Source: Ilumatobacteraceae bacterium (lineage in GTDB: Bacteria; Actinomycetota; Acidimicrobiia; Acidimicrobiales; Ilumatobacteraceae). From it: 33,590 nt of DNA. Shown here one piece after another: positions 25,678 through 33,590 of the stretch (the stretch's first letter is position 1; the number at the start of each line of letters is the position of its first letter). The position numbers and the translations under genes are program-made. The stretch is taken from the NCBI GenBank assembly GCA_025451395.1, contig JANWKM010000057.1, positions 1 to 33,590 of the forward strand, given 5' to 3'. The notes under the pieces were generated by a model. That model made no database searches and was not told the DNA's origin. It was given only the letters and a program-made list of their open reading frames with translations.

Positions 25678-26313
25678 TCAGCCCTTCTTGACGGGTAAAA
25701 CCACCTTGTCACCCTTGTGCGACAGCAGTGCGTGAGCAAAGCCGGCGATCGAGAGCAGCAGTAGCAACGCCGCAGCCAGGAAGCACACGAGTGCCGCAGT
25801 GTCGGCACGATCACCGAAGATGCTGAAGCCAAAAGTTGTGAGGAGCAAGCCCCGCAACGTTTCACCCTTGAACATGGTCTCCCGCAGTGAGGTGACGGAG
25901 TCAACCTTCGCCTGCAGCTCCTCGGTGTCCTGGCCAGCTTCCGTGGCAGCCTTCAGATCGGCATTCAGGCCGCTACGGATGGGACCAAGTGTTGCATAGG
26001 TCTCACCCTCGTACCCGGCGTTCTTCGCGCTTTCGCCCAGGTGGTACGCGATGTACTCGTTCGCATAGCACTCGGCCTTCTTGCCGCTGTCGAGGGCGGT
26101 GCCTGCGAACTCGATGAGGCAAGGTGCGTCATCCTGTTCGCCCTTCAAACCCTCTTCTGGAGTGAAGGTGATCTTCTGGAGTGAGAGTTGATCTCTCACA
26201 TAGGTCGTTGCGAAATCGGCTTGGTCCTTGAGGACGAGGCCGAGGACGAGCAGCAGGACAGCAAATAAAGCGCCGCCAATGCTGAACGCGATGTCGAGTG
26301 TGCGACGTTTCAT
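25678..26313 (-). CDS. Actinobacterial membrane protein of unknown function (2 TM)
   Basis: MKRRTLDIAFSIGGALFAVLLLVLGLVL...FKGETLRGLLLTTFGFSIFG...; SD GAAAGGGAAA before the ATG at 26313. Confidence 0.75.
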   Translation of the reverse strand: MKRRTLDIAFSIGGALFAVLLLVLGLVLKDQADFATTYVRDQLSLQKITFTPEEGLKGEQDDAPCLIEFAGTALDSGKKAECYANEYIAYHLGESAKNAGYEGETYATLGPIRSGLNADLKAATEAGQDTEELQAKVDSVTSLRETMFKGETLRGLLLTTFGFSIFGDRADTAALVCFLAAALLLLLSIAGFAHALLSHKGDKVVLPVKKG

Positions 26314-26563
26314 GGGGGTTTCCCTTTCGTGGTTTGAGAACAACGGTTTAGACAACGACAGCCTGCGACGATCGACGGATCGCTGGCAGTGCCATACGGC
26401 GGTTTCGACTAGGGACCTATTACCCAGTTCGGAGAATCGCGATGCTCAAGGTTTCATCAACTGCCTGAGCACGCCGCGAAGGATCAACCGCGGAGAGTAG
26501 TTAACTGGCACTCTACGTGAGAATGATGTTACGATACTCCCAAAACACAGGGGGTCGTCGGGG

Positions 26564-28078
26564 ATGTTCATCATGGTCAGCGGGACTCTCGGAGTCGTGC
26601 TGCTCGCGTTGGCCCTCTATGTCGCCATCGGGCGCTCGCCACACACTGTCCGGCACGCGGATCCCACTCAGGTGCGCCTCAGCGACGTCGTGGGCGCGTC
26701 GACCAACAAGGGCGATCTGCTCGACACGTTGAATCTCTTTCTGCACCACGTCACCTTCCGACAACAAATGGGCGGCTCCGCCCCGCGCGGCGTACTTCTG
26801 GAGGGCCCGCCGGGCACCGGCAAGACATACATCGCCCATGCACTCGCAGCCGAGACCGACGTGCCGTTCTTCTCAGTTTCGGCCAGCCAATTTCAATCGA
26901 TGTTCCCTAGCCAGACGAGCAGGAAGGTGCGCAATTTCTTCAAGGCGCTGCGAAGAGTTGCGCGGTCCAAGGGTGGGGCGATCGGCTTCATCGACGAATT
27001 CGACGCGATTGGCAGCGCCCGCTCGGGGGACGGCAGCGTCGGAATCGTGTACGAGTTACTTCTTCAGATGCAGAGCTTTGGCCTGCCGTCAACGCGGCAA
27101 AGGTTGGTTGACGGTTTCGCACGCCGTGTCAACCGACTTCTTCCCAGCAAGCTGGCCTTGCGACGCCGAACAGCGCTCGAAGCAAACGTGCTGGTGATTG
27201 CCGCAACAAACCGCGCCGCCGACCTCGATCCCGCCTTGATGCGACCGGGTCGCTTCGATCGCACAGTCCACTTTGATCTCCCGCCACGCAACGACCGGTT
27301 GGAGATCGCGGAGTATTACCTCGCGCGCAAGAACCACGAACTGTCGGTTTCCGCGGCACTAGTCGCAGACCTGACTGCCGGCTACACACCCATTCGGATC
27401 GAGCGGCTCCTCGACGAGGCACTGATCGAGGCGTTGCGAGACGGTCGCGTCGCAATGCGTTACTCCGATGTGATTGGCGCACAACTCATCACCGAGGTTG
27501 GGCTCGCCCAAATGGTTGGCTACCACCCCGACGAACGCAGACGAGTCGCGATCCACGAGGCCGGTCACGCCCTCGCTGCTGCATTGGCTGGCCGCGACGT
27601 CAAGCTGGCAAGCATTCTTCGCCGATCCGGCGAGGTCGGTTTGGTCGCCCACAACGAAGTGGACGAGCGCTACTTACAAACGCCAAGCGAGGCCCGCGAT
27701 GTCATGATGATTGCGCTGGCCGGTCGCGCAGCCGAGATCCAGGAGTTCGGCGAGGCTTCGAGCGGAGTGGCCAACGACCTGCACTCCGCGACGACCATTG
27801 CCGCCGAACTGGTCGGCATGCTCGGCGCCAGCGACAGCCTGATGAGCCTCGACGCAGCGGAGAGCTCACCCACCGGCAACTTGGTAGCAAAGGTCTTTCA
27901 CGATGCCAGGGCGCGGGCAAAGGCCGACGAGTTGATGAATACCGCTGCCGACCGAGCTGCCTGTGCAGTGCTGGAACATCGCCGTGCGCTGCTCGCGCTC
28001 GCGGATGCACTCGTCGAACAAGACGAGTTGACCGGCGACGAGGTACATATCATCGTCGCCGGTGCCCTCACGACCTGA
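26564..28078 (+). CDS. FtsH-like AAA+ ATPase/metalloprotease with single N-terminal TM
   Basis: Walker A EGPPGTGKT; Walker B GAIGFIDEFDAIG; SRH ATNRAADLDPALMRPGRFDR; zinc site VAIHEAGHA; GVANDLHSAT. Confidence 0.88.
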   Translation: MFIMVSGTLGVVLLALALYVAIGRSPHTVRHADPTQVRLSDVVGASTNKGDLLDTLNLFLHHVTFRQQMGGSAPRGVLLEGPPGTGKTYIAHALAAETDVPFFSVSASQFQSMFPSQTSRKVRNFFKALRRVARSKGGAIGFIDEFDAIGSARSGDGSVGIVYELLLQMQSFGLPSTRQRLVDGFARRVNRLLPSKLALRRRTALEANVLVIAATNRAADLDPALMRPGRFDRTVHFDLPPRNDRLEIAEYYLARKNHELSVSAALVADLTAGYTPIRIERLLDEALIEALRDGRVAMRYSDVIGAQLITEVGLAQMVGYHPDERRRVAIHEAGHALAAALAGRDVKLASILRRSGEVGLVAHNEVDERYLQTPSEARDVMMIALAGRAAEIQEFGEASSGVANDLHSATTIAAELVGMLGASDSLMSLDAAESSPTGNLVAKVFHDARARAKADELMNTAADRAACAVLEHRRALLALADALVEQDELTGDEVHIIVAGALTT

Positions 28079-28095
28079 CGCTGGGACGCTGGTGG

Positions 28096-28911
28096 TCAGT
28101 CTTCGGACTCGTCGTCTCCGTGGCCGCTGTTGTCATGGCCATTTCCGTGGCCGCTATTCCCGCCACTGTCGTCGCCGGACTCGTCTTCGGACTCGTCGTC
28201 GGACTCGTGATCGGCGTCGTCATCGGACTCGTCGTCGGCTTCGTCCTTGGACTCGTCATCGGCTTCGTCGTCATCGGACTCGTCTTCGGCACCCTTGGCC
28301 GCCAAGACGGTCGCGCAGTAGTCGTCGATCGACAGTCCGGCAGCGTCGGCAGCAACCTGCAGCTCGACTCGTGAGGGGTTGGTCGCGTCCTTGGCCGAGC
28401 CGTGTGTCCACGCCGTGCACTTGCCGAAGTGATCGACACTGCCGTTGTGGTTCTCACGCTCGGGGACTGACGAATCCGAAGATTCGTCGTCGGCCACGGT
28501 CGTATCCGATCCTTCGTCCAGGACAGATGTGTCGCCGCCCTCTAGAACTAGTTCGTTCGAATCGTCCTCGAACATGGGCAGTGCGCCGCCAGCGGCTGCA
28601 GCGGCAGTTCCAGCAGCCAGCAACGTGATGGCGACAATGGACAGTGCCCTGCGGGTCATGCGGGTGGAAGTCATGAAATTTCTCCTCGGGGAATCGATGA
28701 AAGCGGGGGTGTTGGCTGTAGCCGCGGCGTTTACCTCGGCGGTGAACTGCTGTACTCGTGTCGCCATGGTGGCCAGCTCTTCAGCCGAGGCCGGCTGACT
28801 GGCAGCGCGTACCAGGTTGACGGCGGCCCGTAGTTCCGGTGGTGCCGCGTCGGCCGGCAAGCGACCATCGACGAGGCCATCGGCCATGAAAGGGATGTGA
28901 TCGTTCGTCAT
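28096..28911 (-). CDS. Putative membrane anti-sigma-like protein with Asp/Glu/Ser-rich, His/Gly-containing tail
   Basis: One central TM (RRALSIVAITLLAAGTAAAAAGGAL), acidic low-complexity tail DESDDDEADDESKDEADDESDDDADHESDDESEDES; ATGA overlap with the upstream sigma-factor gene. Confidence 0.62.
   Translation of the reverse strand: MTNDHIPFMADGLVDGRLPADAAPPELRAAVNLVRAASQPASAEELATMATRVQQFTAEVNAAATANTPAFIDSPRRNFMTSTRMTRRALSIVAITLLAAGTAAAAAGGALPMFEDDSNELVLEGGDTSVLDEGSDTTVADDESSDSSVPERENHNGSVDHFGKCTAWTHGSAKDATNPSRVELQVAADAAGLSIDDYCATVLAAKGAEDESDDDEADDESKDEADDESDDDADHESDDESEDESGDDSGGNSGHGNGHDNSGHGDDESED
28098..28290. repeat. Imperfect low-complexity repeat (GACGAGTCC/GACGATGAC-like) encoding the acidic tail
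   Basis: Repeated cggactcgtc/cttcgtc units on the plus strand. Confidence 0.8.
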
Positions 28912-29537
28912 GTTCTAGAGATCGCCGGTCGCTGCTCTGGAATTACAGCATCCGTGAACTTTTCTTCGCGACCGATCATTTCGAGTGCATCGGCCAGTCG
29001 TCGCAGCGCACGGTGCTGATTCACCCGCACCCAATTGGGGGATCGACCCAGAACTTCCGCTACTTTCAACACATCGAGCTCGCCGACCACGCGCAACAGC
29101 AAGAGCTCGGCCAGCTCGTCGGGGAGCGACCTAGTGATCAGGTCGGCTGCGTCCTGTGCGGAGAGCCGGTCGATCACCTCTCGCGCCGTGTCACTGTCTC
29201 CGCCAAGACCTTTGAAGAATTCGATGTCGGTGGGCGTCGCCGGCCGACGGACAGCCGCTCGCCTGTGATCTGTGACCCGTCGCCGGGCAATCGTGAACAC
29301 CCAGGCGCGAAAACCGTCGAGATCACCATCGAAAGTGCCGATGTTGCGCGCCATCGCCAGCCACACTTCGCCAGCAAGATCATCGGCGGCGCCCGGCTCG
29401 AGACTGCGTAGGTAGCGAAGCAGCCGGGGTTGCAGGTCGCGGAACAATTGCTCAGCGCCCCACGGCGCGCCGTCCTTGGCCGCGCTCAGAACGTCGGGAA
29501 ACGACGTGGAGTCAAGTGGGCCGCGGACATAAGACAT
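28908..29537 (-). CDS. ECF-type RNA polymerase sigma factor
   Basis: Region 2 EQLFRDLQPRLLRYLRSLEPGAADDLAGEVWLAMARNI...GFRAWVFTIARRRVTDHRR; region 4 ELLLLRVVGELDVLKVAEVLGRSPNWVRVNQHRALRRL. Confidence 0.87.
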   Translation of the reverse strand: MSYVRGPLDSTSFPDVLSAAKDGAPWGAEQLFRDLQPRLLRYLRSLEPGAADDLAGEVWLAMARNIGTFDGDLDGFRAWVFTIARRRVTDHRRAAVRRPATPTDIEFFKGLGGDSDTAREVIDRLSAQDAADLITRSLPDELAELLLLRVVGELDVLKVAEVLGRSPNWVRVNQHRALRRLADALEMIGREEKFTDAVIPEQRPAISRT

Positions 29538-29642
29538 GCCAACTGGTATCGGCGGTCGTTGGTCAAAGGTAAACCCCTTCCGGCGACGCGATGGGTGATT
29601 CCTGACACCATTCTTCGGTTCCGGCTTGCTTGCTACGAGTCG

Positions 29643-29648
29643 TAGAAT
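29643..29648 (+). promoter_or_regulatory. Candidate -10 (TAGAAT) for leaderless aldehyde dehydrogenase transcript
   Basis: TAGAAT-N7-ATG(29656), no SD; partly overlaps CTACGAGTCGTAG palindrome. Confidence 0.5.
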
Positions 29649-29655
29649 TCGGGCC

Positions 29656-31113
29656 ATGGACTACACCTTTACTCCGCTCGCTGAGATCGCTCCGAAGGTA
29701 GCGGCTGCGCGGACGGCGTTTGCCGCGGGCACAACGAGACCCCAGTTGTGGCGGCGGGCAACGCTGGAAAGGTTGCGCGATCTGGTCGAAGAGCGCGAGG
29801 AGAAATTGCTCGACGCGTTCGCGGCCGACTTCGGCAAGCCGCGATTCGAAGCCTGGACCAGCGAGATCGGTTACATCGTCAGCGAGATCAACCACGCTCT
29901 GGCGCACCTCAGTACGTGGATGCAGCCGGAGCGCGTCGCCACACCCCTGGCGTTCAAGCCCGGAACGTCGCATGTTGTCCGCGAGCCGGTGGGTGTCGCT
30001 TGCGTGATTGCCCCGTGGAACTATCCGGTGCAGCTGCTGCTCGCGCCGATGATCGCTGCGATCGCGGCCGGGAACGCAGTGGTCGGCAAGCCCAGCGAAC
30101 TGGCGCCGCACGCAGCCGCCGAGGCGGCGGCACTCATCGAGGCGATCGGTGACCCTGCCGTATGCGTCGTGCAGGGCGGCGTTGCCGAGACCAGCGAGCT
30201 ACTCACCCAACGCTTCGACCACATTCTTTACACAGGTAATTCGCGGGTTGCCCGCATCGTGATGCGCGCCGCGGCTGAGAATCTGACGCCGGTGACCTTG
30301 GAGTTGGGTGGTAAGAGCCCTGCGCTTGTCAGTCGTCATGCCAACGTGCAGATCGCCGCCCGCCGGATCGCATGGGGCAAGTTCATGAACGCTGGGCAGA
30401 CCTGCATCGCGCCCGACTACGTACTCGTCGAGCGATCGGTACACGACGAACTCGTCGCCGCGATCGGCACGCACGTCGAAGAGTTCTACGGCGCCGATCC
30501 GCAGGTCAGCGGCGATTACGCGCGCATTGTCAACGAGCCCCACTTCCATCGGCTGGAGAAGCTGATCCACAGCGGAACTGTGGTGATCGGCGGCACCACC
30601 GATGCCGACACTCGCTACATCGCACCGACCGTGCTGACCGGGATAACGGCCGACGATCCAGTGATGGGCGAAGAGATCTTCGGCCCGATCCTGCCGATCA
30701 TCGCCGTCGACTCGATGAACGACGCCATCGAGTTCGTGCAGCAGCGCGCAGACGAAGGTGACAAGCCGTTGGCGCTGTACACATTCAGCGACAGCGACGA
30801 CGAGAACGACCAGGTGATTGCAGGCACGACGAGCGGTGGCGTCTGTGTGAACGGCACGCTGCTTCATTTCAGCAATCCCAATCTGCCGTTCGGGGGCGTC
30901 GGCGAGAGTGGTATGGGCTCGTACCACGGCAAGTTCGGCTTCGACACCTTCAGCCATCGTCGCGGAGTGCATGCGCGCAGCACGCGCATGGATCCAGCAC
31001 TGATGTACCCGCCGTATACGTCGAGGAAGCAGAAGCTGGTTCGCAAGGGGATGTCGCTGCTCGATCCGCGCGACGTGGGCGCCAAACTTCGTGGAGCGTT
31101 AAGGGGTAAGTAA
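29656..31113 (+). CDS. Aldehyde dehydrogenase family protein
   Basis: VGVACVIAPWNYPVQLLLAPMIAAIAAGNAVVGKPSE, LELGGKSPALV, NAGQTCIAPDYVLV, EEIFGPILPI, NPNLPFGGVGESGMGSYHGKFGFDTFSH. Confidence 0.94.
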   Translation: MDYTFTPLAEIAPKVAAARTAFAAGTTRPQLWRRATLERLRDLVEEREEKLLDAFAADFGKPRFEAWTSEIGYIVSEINHALAHLSTWMQPERVATPLAFKPGTSHVVREPVGVACVIAPWNYPVQLLLAPMIAAIAAGNAVVGKPSELAPHAAAEAAALIEAIGDPAVCVVQGGVAETSELLTQRFDHILYTGNSRVARIVMRAAAENLTPVTLELGGKSPALVSRHANVQIAARRIAWGKFMNAGQTCIAPDYVLVERSVHDELVAAIGTHVEEFYGADPQVSGDYARIVNEPHFHRLEKLIHSGTVVIGGTTDADTRYIAPTVLTGITADDPVMGEEIFGPILPIIAVDSMNDAIEFVQQRADEGDKPLALYTFSDSDDENDQVIAGTTSGGVCVNGTLLHFSNPNLPFGGVGESGMGSYHGKFGFDTFSHRRGVHARSTRMDPALMYPPYTSRKQKLVRKGMSLLDPRDVGAKLRGALRGK

Positions 31114-31677
31114 CGCGAGTAGATGGCGCTGCATCGCGTCGATGCCAGTGCCCTTTGTTGCGCTCGCCCACATAATGTCGCCTTCCTCGAGAGAGCATGC
31201 GGCTGCGAGCTGCTTGCGACGAGCTGCCAGCTTCGACGGACGCACCTTGTCAATTTTGGTCGCCACCACCGTGTGCGGCACATCGTTGGCGCGTAGCCAA
31301 TCGAGCATCTGCACATCGAGCTTGGTCGGCCCGATCTCGCCGTCGACCAATACCAACACCAAGTCGAGTCCCTCGCGTTCTAGAAGGTAACCCTCGATCA
31401 TCGAACGCCACCCGGCACGCTCGCGTCCGGGGACCTTCGCGTACCCATAACCGGGAAGATCGACGACTGTCCCACCGCTCGGCAGACGGAACAGGTTGAG
31501 CAGTTGCGTACGGCCGGGCGTGTTCGAAACCTTTGCCAACTGGCGGTGGTTTGCGAGTGCGTTGATCAAAGACGACTTACCGACGTTGCTGCGCCCGACG
31601 AACGCGACTTCGCACGGTGTCTCGGGCAAATCCGCGTAACGCTTCGCCGACGTCACGAAGGTCAATTGCAGTGGCAC
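31099..31677 (-). CDS. engB: Ribosome biogenesis GTP-binding protein EngB/YihA/YsxC
   Basis: FVGRSNVGKSSLINAL (G1), NTPGRTQ (G2), DLPGYGYA (G3), TKIDK (G4). GTG start at 31677 inferred. Confidence 0.95.
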   Translation of the reverse strand: MPLQLTFVTSAKRYADLPETPCEVAFVGRSNVGKSSLINALANHRQLAKVSNTPGRTQLLNLFRLPSGGTVVDLPGYGYAKVPGRERAGWRSMIEGYLLEREGLDLVLVLVDGEIGPTKLDVQMLDWLRANDVPHTVVATKIDKVRPSKLAARRKQLAAACSLEEGDIMWASATKGTGIDAMQRHLLALLTP

Positions 31678-31684
31678 CGTGGCC

Positions 31685-31706
31685 ACGGTAACGCGCTGAG
31701 TAGCGT
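31685..31706. promoter_or_regulatory. Divergent leaderless promoters for engB (-) and MFS transporter (+)
   Basis: Minus TACCGT (31690-31685)-N7-GTG(31677); plus TAGCGT (31701-31706)-N7-GTG(31714). Confidence 0.5.
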
Positions 31707-31713
31707 CGCAGTC

Positions 31714-32925
31714 GTGCCGTTGCTGCCTGCGCAAACCCACGCAGACGCCCGCGTGCTGATGGCCACCAGGGCGGTGCGCGGGTTCGTCGACGGGTTGATC
31801 AGCGTTGCAATCGCTGCGCTCCTGCCGCTGCTGGGTTTCTCCAAGTTGCAGATTGGCGTCACCGTCACCGCCATGCTACTCGGCTCCGCCTTGGTGACCT
31901 TGCTGGTCGGCACTCACGGCAATGCGATTCCGCGGCGAACCCTGCTATTCGTCGGCGCCGCGGTGATGATCTTCAGTGGATTGGCCTTCGGCGCGTTCAC
32001 TCAGTTCGCGATCCTGCTCGCGGTCGGTGTCGTTGGCACCCTGAACCCATCGGCGGGCGACGTCAGTATGTTCCTGCCGCTGGAACAGTCGTTGCTCGCG
32101 GCGACGACATCGACAGTTCGAGCGCGCACTGGGCTTTACGCCCGCTATGCGTTCGCCGGCGGACTGGCTGGCGCGCTCGGATCGCAGGCAATCGCGATTC
32201 CGGAGGCGATCGTGCGCCATACGTCGATTTCAGAATCGACCGCACTGCGCGCTTGTTTCGTGGTCTATTCGCTGGCAGGTGTCGCGGTGTGGCTGATGTA
32301 TCGCTCCCTCACGCAACAGTCAGAAGTCGGTGGTACCCCAGCGACGCCGCTCGGCCCGTCGCGCGTGATCGTCTATCGCCTCGCTGCACTCTTCGCGCTT
32401 GACTCGTTCGGCGGCGGCTTCGTCGTGCAATCGCTCTTGGTGGTGTGGCTCTTCCAGCGCTTCGAGATTTCGGTCAGTGGGGTCGGCACATTGTTGTTGG
32501 TCACCGGCATATGCAGTTCAGTGTCTGGTTTCGTCGCTGCCTGGCTGGCAGCGCGAATAGGTCTGATCCGCACGATGGTTTTCACCCATCTACCCGCGAA
32601 CTGTTTTCTGATAGCGGCAGCGCTGATGCCGTCGATGCCGTGGGCGCTGACGATGCTGGTGCTGCGCAGTCTCCTGAGTCAGATGGACGTGCCGGTGCGC
32701 ACTTCGTACGTGATGGCAGTTGTGTCGCCAGCGGAACGAGCAGCGGCAGCGAGTGTCACCAACGTGCCGCGCAGTCTCGCCGCAGCGTTGTCGCCGACTC
32801 TCGCTGGGTGGATGCTGCACAACAGCTCATTCGGTTGGCCACTTATCGTCGCGGGTGTCTGCAAGATCGTGTACGACCTGCTGCTACTGAACGGCTTCCG
32901 CCACCACCCCATAGAGCACACCTAA
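31714..32925 (+). CDS. MFS transporter
   Basis: About 12 hydrophobic segments; RAVRGFVDGLISVAIAALLPLLGFS, LTMLVLRSLLSQMDVPVRTSYVMAVVSPAERAAAASVTNVPRSLAAALSPTLAG. GTG start inferred. Confidence 0.85.
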   Translation: MPLLPAQTHADARVLMATRAVRGFVDGLISVAIAALLPLLGFSKLQIGVTVTAMLLGSALVTLLVGTHGNAIPRRTLLFVGAAVMIFSGLAFGAFTQFAILLAVGVVGTLNPSAGDVSMFLPLEQSLLAATTSTVRARTGLYARYAFAGGLAGALGSQAIAIPEAIVRHTSISESTALRACFVVYSLAGVAVWLMYRSLTQQSEVGGTPATPLGPSRVIVYRLAALFALDSFGGGFVVQSLLVVWLFQRFEISVSGVGTLLLVTGICSSVSGFVAAWLAARIGLIRTMVFTHLPANCFLIAAALMPSMPWALTMLVLRSLLSQMDVPVRTSYVMAVVSPAERAAAASVTNVPRSLAAALSPTLAGWMLHNSSFGWPLIVAGVCKIVYDLLLLNGFRHHPIEHT

Positions 32926-33590
32926 CGGCGCAGCAGCCGCTCGGCCGCCGCTTCGATCTCGCTCTCACTGAGGAGCACGAGTTTGGCGGCGTCGCCAAGC
33001 GGAATGAAGCTGTCCTTGCTTGCCACTCGTGCCATCCGGCCGTTGTAGCCATGATCGATCAGCGTGGAGAGCACGCCTTCCGCGACTCCGCCCGATGAGC
33101 GAGTTTCATCGACCACCAACACCTTGCCGGTCGCCTTCGCTTCGCGCACGATGTCGTCGACGGGCAACGGGCTGATCCAGCGCAGGTCGACAACCCGCAC
33201 CTTCTTGCCGCGCTTGCGCAAGTTGCTCGCAACGCGCAACGACATGAAGAGTCCATTGCCGAACGTCAGAATCGTCAGGTCCTTGCCCTCGCCGTAGGTG
33301 CGCGCAGCGCCGATCGGAACGTGGACTCCGCGATCGGGTGTTGCCAGCCACGCTCGATCGCCAGCCTGCAACATGTCTGCGGTGTGATAACGGGCGATGG
33401 GCTCGACGAAAACACCGACGGTGCCGTCGAGTGCTGCGCTTACGACGAGCGTGCGCAGCATCGCGGCCGCATCATCCGGCCGGGCGGGCACCGCCACGAC
33501 GACTCCAGGCAGATCGCGCAGCACCGTCAACGAATCGTCGTTGTGGAAGTGACCGCCGAAACCTTCTTGGTATCCCAGACCGGCGATGCG
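32922..33590 (-). CDS. Thiamine-pyrophosphate enzyme, 2-oxoacid dehydrogenase E1-beta/transketolase C-terminal region (5' end outside window)
   Basis: Frame open to the window edge (RIAGLGYQEGFGGHFHNDDSLTVLRDLPGV...). GVFVEPIARYH, LTILTFGNGLFMSLRVA, VRVVDLRWISPLPVDDIV, VLVVDETRSSGGVAEGV. Confidence 0.85.
   Translation of the reverse strand, partial: RIAGLGYQEGFGGHFHNDDSLTVLRDLPGVVVAVPARPDDAAAMLRTLVVSAALDGTVGVFVEPIARYHTADMLQAGDRAWLATPDRGVHVPIGAARTYGEGKDLTILTFGNGLFMSLRVASNLRKRGKKVRVVDLRWISPLPVDDIVREAKATGKVLVVDETRSSGGVAEGVLSTLIDHGYNGRMARVASKDSFIPLGDAAKLVLLSESEIEAAAERLLRR

Noticed and set aside
26153-26184. 13-bp direct repeat TCTTCTGGAGTGA at 26153-26165 and 26172-26184
   Set aside because: Within an intact coding region at a non-multiple-of-three spacing (19 bp); read in different frames, no evident function.
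26501-26535. TTAACTGGCACTC resembling half of a CIRCE (HrcA) operator upstream of the FtsH-like gene
   Set aside because: The matching right half (GAGTGCTAA) is absent at the expected spacing; half-sites occur by chance.
28120-28374. Plus-strand ORF rich in Val/Gly/Leu resembling a glycine-zipper membrane protein
   Set aside because: It is the reverse reading of the Asp/Glu/Ser repeat region of the minus-strand anti-sigma-like gene; the apparent TM pattern comes from the codon repeat.
1-33590. CRISPR arrays, tRNA/rRNA genes, transposases, prophage or canonical defence systems
   Set aside because: None recognised on reading both strands; gene content is largely housekeeping and respiratory.

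Overview
Gene-dense, high-GC chromosomal window that looks actinobacterial, probably Acidimicrobiia-like (inferred from GlnR, WhiB, CtaF-like sequences and gene order). About 32 protein genes are supported. No rRNA, tRNA, CRISPR array or transposase was recognised. Main blocks, left to right: a nitrogen block (GSII glutamine synthetase, truncated by the window edge; GlnA2-type GSI; GlnR-like regulator). A minus-strand operon follows (RidA, a 51-aa membrane peptide, PLP decarboxylase, 8-oxoguanine-deaminase-like amidohydrolase, SGNH hydrolase). Next come erpA/mrp, Nudix/orn, and a WhiB7-like gene preceded by a uORF and terminator. Then tlpA-ccdA-poly-gamma-glutamate hydrolase, pdxH and serS. 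A large aa3-type oxidase locus (ctaG-F-E-D-C) carries an extra oxidase-like module that appears to have lost its metal ligands, and ends with ctaB. The remainder holds clpS-arfB, an FtsH-like protease, an ECF sigma/anti-sigma-like pair, an aldehyde dehydrogenase, engB, an MFS transporter and a partial TPP-enzyme gene. The strongest second-look items are: (1) the ligandless heme-copper-oxidase-like module (20465-23836); (2) a uORF/antiterminator/terminator arrangement ahead of the WhiB7-like gene (10738-10997); (3) a perfect 15-bp hairpin inside the 3' coding end of arfB; (4) a recurrent TANNNT-N6..8-start-codon pattern suggesting many leaderless transcripts; (5) a compound palindromic repeat filling the mrp/Nudix intergenic space. 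All alignments and motif assignments were made by eye; no database search was run.
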